DNA of 64,000 nucleotides from Sphingobium sp. TKS. Its GTDB lineage: Bacteria; Pseudomonadota; Alphaproteobacteria; Sphingomonadales; Sphingomonadaceae. A model generated the notes under the pieces. It worked only from the letters and a program-made list of their open reading frames with translations. It was not told the DNA's origin and made no database searches. The DNA lies in NCBI RefSeq assembly GCF_001563265.1, contig NZ_CP005086.1:62001-126000 (forward strand), in the 5' to 3' direction. Made by a program: the position numbers and the translations under genes. This document shows positions 8,701 to 16,791 of this stretch, piece by piece; position 1 is the first letter of the stretch; each line of letters starts with the position of its first letter.

Positions 8701-10536
8701 TCAGGCCAGTTCGTCAGCATCCTCATTGATGTCCATGTCGTCCATGGCCTCTGCCTCATGGCTCTCAGGCTTTTCGGGCTGGTCGAAAGCGCCGATCCGC
8801 ATCGGCTCAGGGAGCCACTGGGCTGGGAGACGTCCCGACACATTGACGGCAAGGTCGGCCTTCTTCTTGATGGTCGCGCAATTGTCGGCGCTGGCATCAC
8901 CCACTTCCTGCTGCAGCAGGCTAACCAGTGATGCCCGCTTCATCCGGTCGAACAGGCCAATGGGTGCCGACCAGCGCTCCGCGATATCGACCGCGCTGGC
9001 CTTGGCGATCTGTTCGAACTGGTGGTGACGCGACGACAGCATGCCACCGGCAAAGACGGTGCCGTCCACCATCATCGCGACCAAACCACCCAACAGGCTC
9101 ATCTTGTCCTCGGTGGCCATCCGCCGGATCGCGTCGAACCGTCCCTCGGTCGGCAGGGAGGCAAAGCGCGCTGCCATCATTTCCTCAACCGGCTGGACAT
9201 CGCTCGCTGCCATCATCTCGTCGGGTACGTCGGTTTTGACCCTGTCCGCCTTCAATTCAAGGGCCAGATGATAATCATAGGCGCCATGGAGAAGCTGACC
9301 GGCCAACGAGTCCAGCAGAATATCGAGCGCGAGTGCGGGGTTTGCCGCCACCGCCTCCTGCACGATCTGGGTCTTGATCCGGGTGAGATCGGCATAGAGG
9401 CTATTGGGATAAAGCGGGGCAGGGCCACCCGCGACGCCCGTCGCCTTGACCTTCTTTTCGGCCTTGGCCCGATAGATGCGCTGGCCCAGCGTCCCATCCC
9501 GCGAAATCCACAGCGCGATGCCGCCGACCGCTTTCTGCTCGCCATTGTAGGAGCGCAATGCTGCCGTGATAGCGTCCCGCTCGTCGATCAGCGGCGTGAT
9601 CCGTTCACTATCCTCGCCCTCTTCTTCCGCGATGGCCTCGATCTGCGTGTCCAGTTCGGCCATGCGTTCGGCTTCAAGGTCGCTGGGTTCCCGTTCGACG
9701 GGATAGAGATAGCCCTTGTTGTAGAGATCATAGGGCTGGTCGAAGGTGGCGGTCACTTCGAACCAGCCGCTTGCCTGATATTCTTCGGCCAGTGCGTCCA
9801 GCTTGGCTTGCGCCAAACCTTCGATCAATTCGGGCTGGTCGGCATAGCCGCCGTCGCCCTGCGCAAATAGATCGGGCGTGATCGTGCCGCCCTGTTCGAC
9901 ATAGGCCTCTCGACCCACAAAGAGGAATGGCCCGCTCTGGGTGGTGAGCTTTTCCTCGGTGAGCATCGCCCTGATCCGGTGCGCCTGCCCATGCGAAGCC
10001 TTGAACACCCGAAGCTGTTCGGCATGATCGTCGGACAAGGTGAGGGCTTTGGCCGCATCAAGGGTCAGCTGATCCTTGGCGAGAATGTCGATCAGCTTGG
10101 GATTGAGCGCGGAAAGGCGTAGCATACGCGAGACGTAGCTGTCAGCATAGCCGAAGCGGCCCGCAATCTCCGACGCCGACATGCCGCTATCGCGCATTGC
10201 TGCGAAAAATCTAATAGCATCGGCACTGTGGAGTGCCTCCCTTCCGGCATTTTCCGCGTAGGAAAGCTCGATAGCTTCTTCTTTGGTCCGAAGCTCAACG
10301 GGGAAGATGTCACTGTTGCTGATCTTCTTGCGCTTCACCAATTCCTTAAGGCCGCGATAGCGACGACCGCCTGCAAACACCCAGAACAGGTCATCCTCTT
10401 CATAGGCAATGAGGTTCTGCAACAGGCCGTGAGCGGCGATATCGTCGGCCATGGCGTTGATGGCCGATGGCTTCACGCGGCGGATATTGAGGGGGGAAAG
10501 GCGAAGCTGCGACAGCTTGGGGGTAATGATAGCCAT
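8701..10536 (-). CDS. ParB/RepB/Spo0J-family protein (long, element type)
   Basis: The 611-residue protein has an N-terminal ParB/Srx domain: LRLSPLNIRRVKPSAI, IAAHGLLQNL, then FAGGRRYRGLKELV (residues ~57-70, the ParB box-II position) and SYAENAGREALHSADAIRFF (~110-130). An HTH of the KorB/ParB type follows (MSASEIAGRFGYADSYVSRML, ~135-155). The long C-terminal part has an acidic coiled-coil-like stretch. Chromosomal ParB is about half this length, so this is the long form found on alphaproteobacterial plasmids and ICEs. No ParA is adjacent, so a regulatory or replication-linked role is as likely as classical partition. An AGGAG ribosome-binding site precedes the ATG. Confidence 0.8.
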   Translation of the reverse strand: MAIITPKLSQLRLSPLNIRRVKPSAINAMADDIAAHGLLQNLIAYEEDDLFWVFAGGRRYRGLKELVKRKKISNSDIFPVELRTKEEAIELSYAENAGREALHSADAIRFFAAMRDSGMSASEIAGRFGYADSYVSRMLRLSALNPKLIDILAKDQLTLDAAKALTLSDDHAEQLRVFKASHGQAHRIRAMLTEEKLTTQSGPFLFVGREAYVEQGGTITPDLFAQGDGGYADQPELIEGLAQAKLDALAEEYQASGWFEVTATFDQPYDLYNKGYLYPVEREPSDLEAERMAELDTQIEAIAEEEGEDSERITPLIDERDAITAALRSYNGEQKAVGGIALWISRDGTLGQRIYRAKAEKKVKATGVAGGPAPLYPNSLYADLTRIKTQIVQEAVAANPALALDILLDSLAGQLLHGAYDYHLALELKADRVKTDVPDEMMAASDVQPVEEMMAARFASLPTEGRFDAIRRMATEDKMSLLGGLVAMMVDGTVFAGGMLSSRHHQFEQIAKASAVDIAERWSAPIGLFDRMKRASLVSLLQQEVGDASADNCATIKKKADLAVNVSGRLPAQWLPEPMRIGAFDQPEKPESHEAEAMDDMDINEDADELA

Positions 10537-10581
10537 GATGGAAACTCCTGAAATCTTGACAATGTGCGGGGGAGGGGAGGG

Positions 10582-10773
10582 TCAGTCCTCCAAGGCAGAC
10601 AGGTCATCGAACTCGGCCGATGCGCGCTGCGCGGCGTCTCCGGCGAAGGTCGCGCCGGTAAGCGGGTAGAAGAAAACCCGGTCGCCTTTCTTGTAGGGGG
10701 TGCCGCTGGTGCAGACCCCGTCAACCTTGGCGCGTTTCCAGTAGGGATCGCCCTGATATCGTCTGGAAGGCAT
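10582..10773 (-). CDS. Small conserved element protein, unknown function
   Basis: About 63 residues starting MPSRRYQGDPYW. ATG at 10773 is chosen because AAAGGAG lies 8-9 nt upstream; the in-frame GTG at 10782 overlaps that site. The body, KKGDRVFFYPLTG-TFAGDAAQRAS, looks like a small beta-barrel or SH3-like fold and, by recollection, recurs beside ParB/ArdC genes in alphaproteobacterial elements. It ends 45 bp before the ParB-like gene and could be cotranscribed with it. Structured repeat copy A lies 52 bp upstream. Confidence 0.6.
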   Translation of the reverse strand: MPSRRYQGDPYWKRAKVDGVCTSGTPYKKGDRVFFYPLTGATFAGDAAQRASAEFDDLSALED

Positions 10774-10825
10774 TGTTCTCACTCCTTTCTCTGGCTGAAA
10801 GCCGCTTGCTCTGCGGCATGCGGCT

Positions 10826-10999
10826 CTGCTGCTCCGGCGAGGAGCGGGATGGGGAGGGAGGGCAAAAATCGACCGCTGGCGCGGGCGAGCCGCCTAGCCT
10901 GGTCGCCGCCCACAGGGCGGCGGGCTCCGGGGTTGGCGGATTACACGGGCGGTCGATTTTTGTTCGGGAACGAAAGGGCAGGGTCCCTTGGTGTTCCCC
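10826..10999. ncRNA. Candidate structured RNA / leader element, copy A
   Basis: This aligns almost end to end with 15520-15690. Hairpins: P1 GCTCC-GGCGA-GGAGC (10831-10845); P2 CGCCGCCC-ACA-GGGCGGCG (10904-10922); P3 GGGAAC...AAGGG / CCCTT...GTTCCC (10966-10998). A long-range pair AAAAATCGACCGC (10864) with GCGGTCGATTTTT (10949) encloses P2. In copy B the P1, P2 and P3 sequences differ but still pair. It lies 52 bp upstream of a small minus-strand gene, so a 5' leader read on the minus strand is one reading; an independent RNA on either strand is another. Confidence 0.55.
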
Positions 11000-11145
11000 G
11001 TCTGTGTGGCCTTCCTCAGGGAAGGCCAGCAGGACAGCAGGCCATGCCGCGCAACCGCGCGTCAGTCCGTTGGTGAATGATGGATGGGATGGAGCTTCTG
11101 GCGGCTCAGCGCATCAGGCGAAGCGGCTGCTGCATCAATGGCCGA

Positions 11146-11484
11146 TCATGCCGGGGCGCGGTATCGCTCCCAAAGTACGCCCATCGCGTCGTTATATCCC
11201 CAGGCGTCGGCATAGACGGTGGATTGCTGGGCCAGATAGGCCATGATCGTCAGCATATCCTCCGCGATGATCGCATCGACATTGCAAAGGTGCAGGATAG
11301 GAAAATGGCCGCAGTCCAGGCCATCCCACCAGGCCAACAAAAAGTCAGCGATCTTCGATGATGCGCCGGTTTCTGCCGCGCGGGTCGGGGGCAACGCGAT
11401 CTCGAGCAAACGTCCGATCGCAGCGCCGGCATCGTCAAAGCTCACGGCTCGGATGACGGGCCGGCGTTGCGGTGAATCTGTCAT
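11146..11484 (-). CDS. Small element protein (resembles DUF7673-type proteins)
   Basis: About 112 residues from ATG 11484 (MTDSPQRRP); the ATG at 11502 is the alternative, and GGATGG ahead of 11484 favours the shorter form. The core KIADFLLAWWDGLDCG-FP-LHLCNVDAIIAEDMLTI is a Trp-rich helical pattern that I associate, tentatively, with DUF7673 proteins of mobile elements. No enzymatic motif is visible. A GC-rich hairpin (GCCGCGCC...GGCGCGGC, ~11568-11598) lies upstream in its probable leader. Confidence 0.5.
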   Translation of the reverse strand: MTDSPQRRPVIRAVSFDDAGAAIGRLLEIALPPTRAAETGASSKIADFLLAWWDGLDCGHFPILHLCNVDAIIAEDMLTIMAYLAQQSTVYADAWGYNDAMGVLWERYRAPA

Positions 11485-11751
11485 CTGCGCCCATCCTGCC
11501 AAACGTGTCGCGTCTCGTGCACCACTGACCTGCCATAGTCGGTGGCTGTTTTCAAAGGGGTGTCGAAGCCGCGCCGCCCGCCTGCGGGGGGCGCGGCGAT
11601 TTTTCGGGTTCCAGCGAGATTGGTTCCCGCAGTCAATACGCGATGTATAGCGCTGTGTGCCGCGCTGTGTGCCGCGAGAAACATTTGACCGATCAGCGAC
11701 AAGGCTGCGCCGTGACAGCGGCGCTTCCCTGTCGCCGGGTCGGGCCCTCCA

Positions 11752-12039
11752 TCACGGGAGGGCGCGAACATCGCCCCTGATGATCTGGAAGCCAGCGTTT
11801 GCCAGTTCGTCGCAAAGGGCTTTCTCTCGCGCGGCTTGCTCGCCGGTCGTCGCGATATAGGCGCATCGCCCGTCGTGAAATGCAAAGCCCGCTCGTTTCA
11901 CGCACGCCCAGAATCGCGCGCGGATACGGTCGCTCCAATCGATCGTGTCGGAGGAGGTGTGGAAGGCGGTCACGGCGTGGACCGGCCCGTAATTCTCGTC
12001 GCGCCAATCAAGGCCGATGATGGGGGACTTGTTGGTCAT
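11752..12039 (-). CDS. Small unknown protein downstream of ardC
   Basis: 95 residues from ATG 12039 (MTNKSPIIGLDWRDENYG). The same frame is open far upstream, but that part is low-complexity antisense of ardC and is discarded. The sequence has GFAFHDGRCAYIATTGEQA and two Cys, with no known domain that I can name. It follows the ArdC gene by 53 bp on the same strand and is likely in its operon. Confidence 0.55.
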   Translation of the reverse strand: MTNKSPIIGLDWRDENYGPVHAVTAFHTSSDTIDWSDRIRARFWACVKRAGFAFHDGRCAYIATTGEQAAREKALCDELANAGFQIIRGDVRALP

Positions 12040-12092
12040 GATGGCAACCCTGCTGCCAGAGGGGAGGGCGACCTGAGGGCCGCCCGGGATGC

Positions 12093-13025
12093 TCAAGCGG
12101 CCTGCTGGCCTGCGGCGGTTTCGGCGGCCGCGAGAATGAAATCGCTGGCGGCCTGTGCTGCGGTAGCGGCCTGAAAAATGGCGCGTTTGTCTCCGCGAAG
12201 GACGGTGAGCCAACTCGCAAGGTAGGCGGCATGATCCTCGCGTTCGGTGGGTTCCATGCCCAAAGCTGCGCAGACGAACGATGCAGAAATCTCGGCTACC
12301 GCCTCTTCCTTCGCGCGCATCGCGATGCTGGTCCCATATTTTTGCAGGGTTTCCCGGTTCAATCGGCCGATACTGCCAACCGCATGGGCACATTCATGCG
12401 CCAGCGTGGCATAATAGGCGTTGCCGCTGGTGAAACTCTCGAACCGGGGCATGGTGATGGTGTCGGTGGCTGGGCTGTAGAAGGCGCCGCCATCCTTCTC
12501 CATGATCTTCACGCCCAGCGCGGAAAAGACGGAATCCAGATGCGGATCGCGGCTGTCGCGGTTCTGTATGACGGGGGCAGGGGTCGGAAAAAGCTCTCCG
12601 GGGAGACCTTCAATTTGCTCACGATTGAACACTGTAAATCGCTTCAGGAAGGAAATGCGCCGTTCCTTATCCTCCTCGTTCGCCTGACCATCCTCACCCT
12701 TTCGGGCGATCGATCCGGCATAGACGATGCGGGTGCCGCGTTCGCCCTTCTTGACATTGCCGCCCAGTTCCAAGGCTTTCTTGAAGGTCATCCAAGTGGG
12801 ATTGGCGTAGCCGCGCGCCATGCTCTGCGCCCACAAGAGCAGGATGTTGATGCCCTGATAATGGGCGCCGCAGGTGCGCAGCGGCAGGCTGGCGGAGCCG
12901 CTTGCCCAGCTTGGCGACCATGGACGCACACCCTGTTCCAGTAGAGCGATGATCTGATCCGTGACCTCCTGATAGATGTCTGCGCGTTCAACATTGCTGC
13001 GAGCCGTCTTGTTGTTCCGTGCCAT
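12093..13025 (-). CDS. ardC: ArdC-type protein: ssDNA-binding + zincin metallopeptidase
   Basis: The 310-residue protein has an ArdC N-terminal domain (residues ~10-140: VTDQIIALLEQGVRPWSPSW, YQGINILLLWAQ, TWMTFKKALELGG, VKKGERGTRIVY) and a C-terminal zincin domain with HECAH at residues 210-214 (third ligand probably Glu in EEAVAEI, ~240). ArdC proteins of conjugative plasmids protect incoming single-stranded DNA or counter restriction; peptidase activity of the C-terminal half is inferred from HExxH. Its presence next to ParB-like and Fic genes marks this block as conjugative-element cargo. Confidence 0.85.
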   Translation of the reverse strand: MARNNKTARSNVERADIYQEVTDQIIALLEQGVRPWSPSWASGSASLPLRTCGAHYQGINILLLWAQSMARGYANPTWMTFKKALELGGNVKKGERGTRIVYAGSIARKGEDGQANEEDKERRISFLKRFTVFNREQIEGLPGELFPTPAPVIQNRDSRDPHLDSVFSALGVKIMEKDGGAFYSPATDTITMPRFESFTSGNAYYATLAHECAHAVGSIGRLNRETLQKYGTSIAMRAKEEAVAEISASFVCAALGMEPTEREDHAAYLASWLTVLRGDKRAIFQAATAAQAASDFILAAAETAAGQQAA

Positions 13026-13403
13026 GGGATTTTCCCTTCCAATCTGAAGCCGAAGGCGATGGCGCCATCGACTTCTGCCAACTGGCGAAGGCGGGAGGGT
13101 TGAACCGGCAATGTCAGGGCTGGTTGGCGGGGAGGGGCATCACCCGGCTTGCACAAGCGCAGCGCGGAAAGCTGGGGATACCCCGCCAACCACCAAGCGA
13201 GCGGAGCGAGACGGTCCAGCCCTTGCCGGGAAGGGAGGAGGCCACCTCCCTTGACGAGAAGAAGAGCATGGCCGCTCGGCGGCCGCCGCTTCGTGCGAGG
13301 GGCGTCACCGGAGGGCCGAAACCGCATCGCGGGTTCGGTTGAGCGCAGCGAAATAGAGCCGGGCCGCAGGCCGCACCCGACACATCCTTGGCTTTACTTT
13401 ATC
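13026..13403. other. 378-bp gene-free stretch upstream of ardC with long-stem inverted repeat
   Basis: This lies between the Fic gene stop and the ardC start. GGTTGGCGGGG (13122-13132) and CCCCGCCAACC (13181-13191) form a perfect 11-bp inverted repeat with a 48-bp loop that itself is GC-rich. A second hairpin-prone run (GGGAGGAGGCCACCTCCC) is near 13239. The GGTTGGCGG arm also occurs inside the structured elements at 10826 and 15520. It is probably a structured ardC leader; no coding sequence is supported. Confidence 0.4.
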
Positions 13404-14756
13404 TCAGCGGCTGCGGCCCCGGTCCGGCGCCGGACGTCGGGATGGCTTGGAGGAGCCAAGGACAATCCCCTCATCGAAAGGTCTGCCTGCGCGCATATTG
13501 GCCGCGATCGCCGTGCGCGCTGCATCGGTCGCGCCTTCCACGAGACGGGGACCATCCCCCTTGGCGCGGGATGCTTGCTGCACCCGCTCCAATAGCGCCT
13601 CTGCTCCCAGAAAGCGGGGGTCCGCCTTGTTCTGCTCGGGCGTGTTTTTCAGAAACAGGTCGGCGAGGCGCTCCTGCGCAGGAGACTGGGCAGAAGGAAG
13701 GATGGGCCGTTCGAGGGATCGAACGGTCCGCAAGACTTGCGCAGGCTGCTGGGTATTGATCCGCGCCGCCAGGGCCGCGCCGATCTCGCGCACCCGCTCC
13801 AAGGGCGTCTGCTGCGCCGTGATGACGGCATCGACCTCCCTCTGGCCAAGGTGCGAGAGTAATTGCGTCTGATAGAGTGGTCCCTTGGCATGTCGCACAT
13901 AGGCAAGTTCGACGCGGGCGGCCGAAATTCGCGCTTCAGCCTCTCCGCCCTGCACCAGCTTCTTCAGTCGATCGGCCGCTTCGGCGCGCGCCGCCGGCAG
14001 ATAGTGATCCAGCTCTTCCCGGACTTTTGCGAGGGGCAAGCGGTAGCGCTGGCCGGTCGGCGGATCGCGGGGCGGCAGAAAGGCGATGCCGCCTGGCCCG
14101 GTTCGCGGGAGAAGAGGAGCGCCGGGATCGACGGCGGCGGCCGCAAGGGTCGCGCTGAACAGACGATGATCGCCGGTCAATAACCCATGGCGAGAGGCCT
14201 CGCCCCAGGCCTGCTTGTCGATGCTCGCGATGCGGATTGGGTGCCCGGCGTCGCGTGCCAGCTGCGCTGCATGGTGGCGCAGCGTGCGCGCATTGCCCGC
14301 GCGGAAAGGGTGGATGGCATGCAGCTCGCCCAGATGGTGGCCCAGGCGGTCGAAGAAATCCTCGGGCGCCAAACCTTGAAGCCGATCATGGCGGGCGAGA
14401 TCCTGAAACGCCGCTGACAGCGCGCCCGCGACATAGGGGGCGTGGGTGAACAGGCCGCCGGTCTCGCCGATATTGACGGTGCGGTCCTGGCCCGCCCAAT
14501 CATAGAGGTCCCCAAAGAGATGCTTGTGGCGCGCCCGGTAACCGTCAGCGTCCGGCGAAAACGTCATGCGCGCGGCCTCATGGCCGCGCGCATGGGTCAA
14601 AAGGCGCTCGGCCTGTGCCAGGGCCCGCTCGTCCCGCAACTCCAGACGGTTCTGGAGCGTGGTCGAACCGGGATAGAAAGTGGGGTCGTGATCCGTGGTC
14701 AAGGCAGGATCAAGCGGCAGAGGCGGCGATGCCGCGGCGAAGGAGGCCCGCGACAA
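13404..14756 (-). CDS. Fic-domain protein with altered Fic motif
   Basis: 450 residues. The N-terminal FYPGSTTLQNRLEL region, the flap TVNIGETGGLFTHAPYVA (~93-110) and the Fic motif HPFRAGNARTLR (149-160) define a Fic domain of the VbhT/Bep-like class. The canonical motif is HxFx(D/E)GNGRxxR. Here the acidic Mg-coordinating residue is Ala153 (codon GCG) and the second Gly is Ala156; the catalytic His149 and both Arg remain. The C-terminal ~200 residues are helical and Arg-rich; a BID-like conjugation signal is possible but not demonstrable by eye. The start overlaps the upstream antitoxin-like gene by 47 bp, and no closer Met precedes the FYPG segment, so a later non-ATG start is conceivable. 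Reduced AMP-transferase activity is inferred. Confidence 0.7.
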   Translation of the reverse strand: MSRASFAAASPPLPLDPALTTDHDPTFYPGSTTLQNRLELRDERALAQAERLLTHARGHEAARMTFSPDADGYRARHKHLFGDLYDWAGQDRTVNIGETGGLFTHAPYVAGALSAAFQDLARHDRLQGLAPEDFFDRLGHHLGELHAIHPFRAGNARTLRHHAAQLARDAGHPIRIASIDKQAWGEASRHGLLTGDHRLFSATLAAAAVDPGAPLLPRTGPGGIAFLPPRDPPTGQRYRLPLAKVREELDHYLPAARAEAADRLKKLVQGGEAEARISAARVELAYVRHAKGPLYQTQLLSHLGQREVDAVITAQQTPLERVREIGAALAARINTQQPAQVLRTVRSLERPILPSAQSPAQERLADLFLKNTPEQNKADPRFLGAEALLERVQQASRAKGDGPRLVEGATDAARTAIAANMRAGRPFDEGIVLGSSKPSRRPAPDRGRSR

Positions 14757-14979
14757 TCTGGGTGACGAGGGCGGGCGGGACGGCTTCGTCCATCAGCATA
14801 TCGAAAAGCGCCGCCTCATTGGCAGCCAGGCCTGTGCCGGTGATGGCAAGATTGGCGCGCGATTCCTGCTCGTCGAGCCGCCACTGTGCGACCTCATCGG
14901 GCGTCCCGCGAACGAAATCCATCGTCCTGACCTGCGCCCGGATCGCCTCGATATCAAAGTGAAACTTGGTAAAGCTCAT
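14710..14979 (-). CDS. VbhA-like antitoxin of the Fic protein (inhibitory motif altered)
   Basis: 89 residues from ATG 14979 (MSFTKFHFD). Gene order (small gene directly upstream of fic, overlapping) and the segment ESRANLAITGTGLAANEAALFDML match the VbhA antitoxin layout, where a helix with (S/T)xxxE(G/N) blocks the Fic ATP site. Family members I recall read SLALEG at this place; here it is NLAITG (residues 43-48), so both the Ser and the inhibitory Glu are replaced. The match to VbhA is by pattern and position, not by search. Confidence 0.5.
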   Translation of the reverse strand: MSFTKFHFDIEAIRAQVRTMDFVRGTPDEVAQWRLDEQESRANLAITGTGLAANEAALFDMLMDEAVPPALVTQIVAGLLRRGIAASAA

Positions 14980-15074
14980 CGCCACCATAACTATCCAAAA
15001 TGGAGTGAAATGACAATGAATCACGATCGCCCTGAGGGGGCATCCGCCGCCCCGCTGCGCGGGGCGGCGGCGAT

Positions 15075-15473
15075 TTAATATTCGCTGGCGAGCAAGATGG
15101 TCAGCACCCGCGTGGTCTGCTCGGCATCCCAGGGTGCCTCACTGCCGAACTCCAACGCCTTGTCATAGCTGTCGATTTTCCAGAAGACGGTTTCTCGGAT
15201 CGTCTTCTTGTCCTCCGGCCGACGCTGCACCCATTCGCCGGAAGGAAGGCGATAGATAGCGCCGAAATCATGCTCCCCGTGGGGATCATTGCCCTCGTCA
15301 AACTGGTTGAAAGCCATGATCGCGGTGACGGCGGCGTGGCGATCCAGATCCTCCAGCGCTGCAAAGCCGGCCGTCATGACGGCGCGACCGGCCACACCGG
15401 GCTTCTGCCGCGCCAGGTCGTTCAGCGTGCGGATGCGCTCAACCTTCTGGTCGTCGGTCAATTCGATGCTCAT
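15075..15473 (-). CDS. DUF3768 domain protein
   Basis: About 132 residues from ATG 15473 (MSIELTDDQK), preceded by GGAGGAG. The features IRTLNDLARQKPG, AVMTAGFAAL, IMAFNQFDEGNDPHGEHDFG, VFWKIDSYD and TTRVLTILLASEY follow the DUF3768 pattern closely. The family is common on alphaproteobacterial plasmids and ICEs; its function is unknown. Structured repeat copy B lies 46 bp upstream. A strong GC hairpin (CCGCCGCCCCG / CGGGGCGGCGG, ~15042-15068) sits just beyond its stop codon. Confidence 0.8.
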   Translation of the reverse strand: MSIELTDDQKVERIRTLNDLARQKPGVAGRAVMTAGFAALEDLDRHAAVTAIMAFNQFDEGNDPHGEHDFGAIYRLPSGEWVQRRPEDKKTIRETVFWKIDSYDKALEFGSEAPWDAEQTTRVLTILLASEY

Positions 15474-15519
15474 ATTCTGCTCCTCCATTGCAGGCCGAAA
15501 AGGCCACGGCCTCACGGCC

Positions 15520-15690
15520 CTGCTGTTCCGGCGAGGAACGGGATGGGGAGGGGAGCAAAAATCGATCGCTGGCGCGGGCGAGCCGCTTAGCCTGGTAGGC
15601 GCCCATCGGCGCCGGGCACCGGGGTTGGCGGATTACACGGGCGGGCTATTTTTGTTCGGGAACGAAAGGGCAGCGCCCTTGGTGTTCCCC
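15520..15690. ncRNA. Candidate structured RNA / leader element, copy B
   Basis: This is the second copy of the 10826-10999 element. P1 is GTTCC-GGCGA-GGAAC (15525-15539), a U-A pair replacing the C-G pair of copy A. P2 is GGCGCC-CATC-GGCGCC (15598-15613), an entirely different but still perfect stem. P3 is AAGGGC-AGC-GCCCTT (15666-15680), inside GGGAAC...GTTCCC. Linkers such as CGGGGTTGGCGGATTACACGG are identical. The outer long-range pair is weaker here (two mismatches and a possible U-G). It lies 46 bp upstream of the DUF3768 gene, nearly the same spacing as copy A to its gene. Confidence 0.55.
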
Positions 15691-15853
15691 CGCGCGCAGC
15701 AGCATGGGCTGAGCGCTAGCTCGCATCATCATTGGCAAAATGGGATGGGGGTGACGTCGTCTGACCATCAAAACAACGCCGCCAATAAGGATTGAATGGC
15801 GCCTCGCCTTTCTGGCAAAGATTGGAACGGTAGGTAAACAAAGGGGGACGCAG

Positions 15854-16147
15854 GTGATCCGTTCGGATTTGACGACAAAAGTGGCTGGGGAAAATCCGGC
15901 GCTCCCGCCGGAGGTCGTCGAGAAGATTGTCGATCTCTTTTTCGAGCAGATTGTGGACAGCTTATCGACGGGTGGCCGGGTCGAACTGCGTAGATTTGGT
16001 TCATCCACGACCCGAGCGCGGGAAGCGCGCATCGGACGAAACCCTTCGACGGGCGAAGAGGTCGCCGTGACGGCGAAGCGCGTGCCATTTTTCAAGCCCG
16101 GCAAAGAAATGCGCGAGAGGCTGAAAGCCGAGAAAGCGACTGCCTGA
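15854..16147 (+). CDS. IHF/HU-family DNA-binding protein (IHF-beta-like)
   Basis: 97 residues from GTG 15854 (VIRSDLTTKVAGENPALPPE). The family signature is plain: RVELRRFGSSTTRAREARIG then RNPSTGEEVAVTAKRVPFFK with PGKEMRERL, the DNA-minor-groove arm and C-terminal helix of IhfB-type proteins. It is the only plus-strand gene of the block and probably an element-borne nucleoid protein that helps recombination or conjugation complexes; a chromosomal ihfB is expected elsewhere. Confidence 0.85.
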   Translation: MIRSDLTTKVAGENPALPPEVVEKIVDLFFEQIVDSLSTGGRVELRRFGSSTTRAREARIGRNPSTGEEVAVTAKRVPFFKPGKEMRERLKAEKATA

Positions 16148-16791
16148 ATATGGCTCGCTGCCAAGCCCTCGATTTGACGGCAATGGCGTCCGTTTGGATG
16201 AGCGCCATGGCGGCCTCTGTGTTATCGGAGACATTAAGCGGGCTTTCTGAGCAGGAACTGCAATCCTCGGTGCTCCGCGCCGACGATAAGCGCGGCTTTA
16301 TCTAAAGTATAAAATCGTATATAGTGGGCAATCAAAAGTCACATTTTGCGCGCGGCAAGTTGTGCGATAATAAGAATTATGTTAAGCGGACATGTTCCTG
16401 CTAGTTAGAGATGTTGTCGTTTCCCGAAGATCGGTGGACTCTGACTGAAACGGGACCGATTTACCGAAGATCACCGGACAAATATTACCGAAGATCGGTG
16501 GATATTTCCCTTAGATTCGGTGGACTCGTCTGATCGTCAGCTCCTTATCCTTGAGAGGACTCGCGCTGCTACATTACTACGAACTGCCAGCTTCCGGCCA
16601 TAGCGTAATGTCGTTGTCGGCGAACTCCACCGCAGCGCCTGGGGCCAACTGCTCGATGCCTTCCCTCCCCACGAATGCGCAAACTACCTCAGGAATAGCG
16701 GCTATGCTTCAATCTAATCAGGACAGACTCTAGATGACGTTCTGACGATTCCAAGGGGTATGGTCGGACCTGGCGCCAACACATTATTTCA
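16148..16791. other. 644-bp boundary between element block and catabolic block
   Basis: No intact gene is seen. 16310-16410 is AT-rich with GATAATAAGAATTATGTTAAG, looking like a transposon-end context. 16423-16527 holds iterated 16-18 bp motifs (separate entry). A minus-strand open stretch (~16601-16730) could translate to a ~40-residue gene scrap ending PEAGSS, which I cannot identify. This is probably where unrelated DNA segments were joined. Confidence 0.4.
16423..16527. repeat. Iterated CCGAAGATCGGTGGA motif, probable IS-end remnant
   Basis: CCCGAAGATCGGTGGACT (16423), ACCGAAGATCACCGGACA (16463), ACCGAAGATCGGTGGATA (16487) and the shorter AGATTCGGTGGACTC (16513) are imperfect direct repeats. 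Multiple short repeats inside a terminus are known for IS21-like elements, but no istA/istB sequence is adjacent, so this would be an orphan end. Confidence 0.4.

Noticed and set aside
16551..16733. 60-codon plus-strand frame in the boundary region
   Set aside because: No recognisable domain; the opposite strand reads more like a gene scrap, but neither can be identified.
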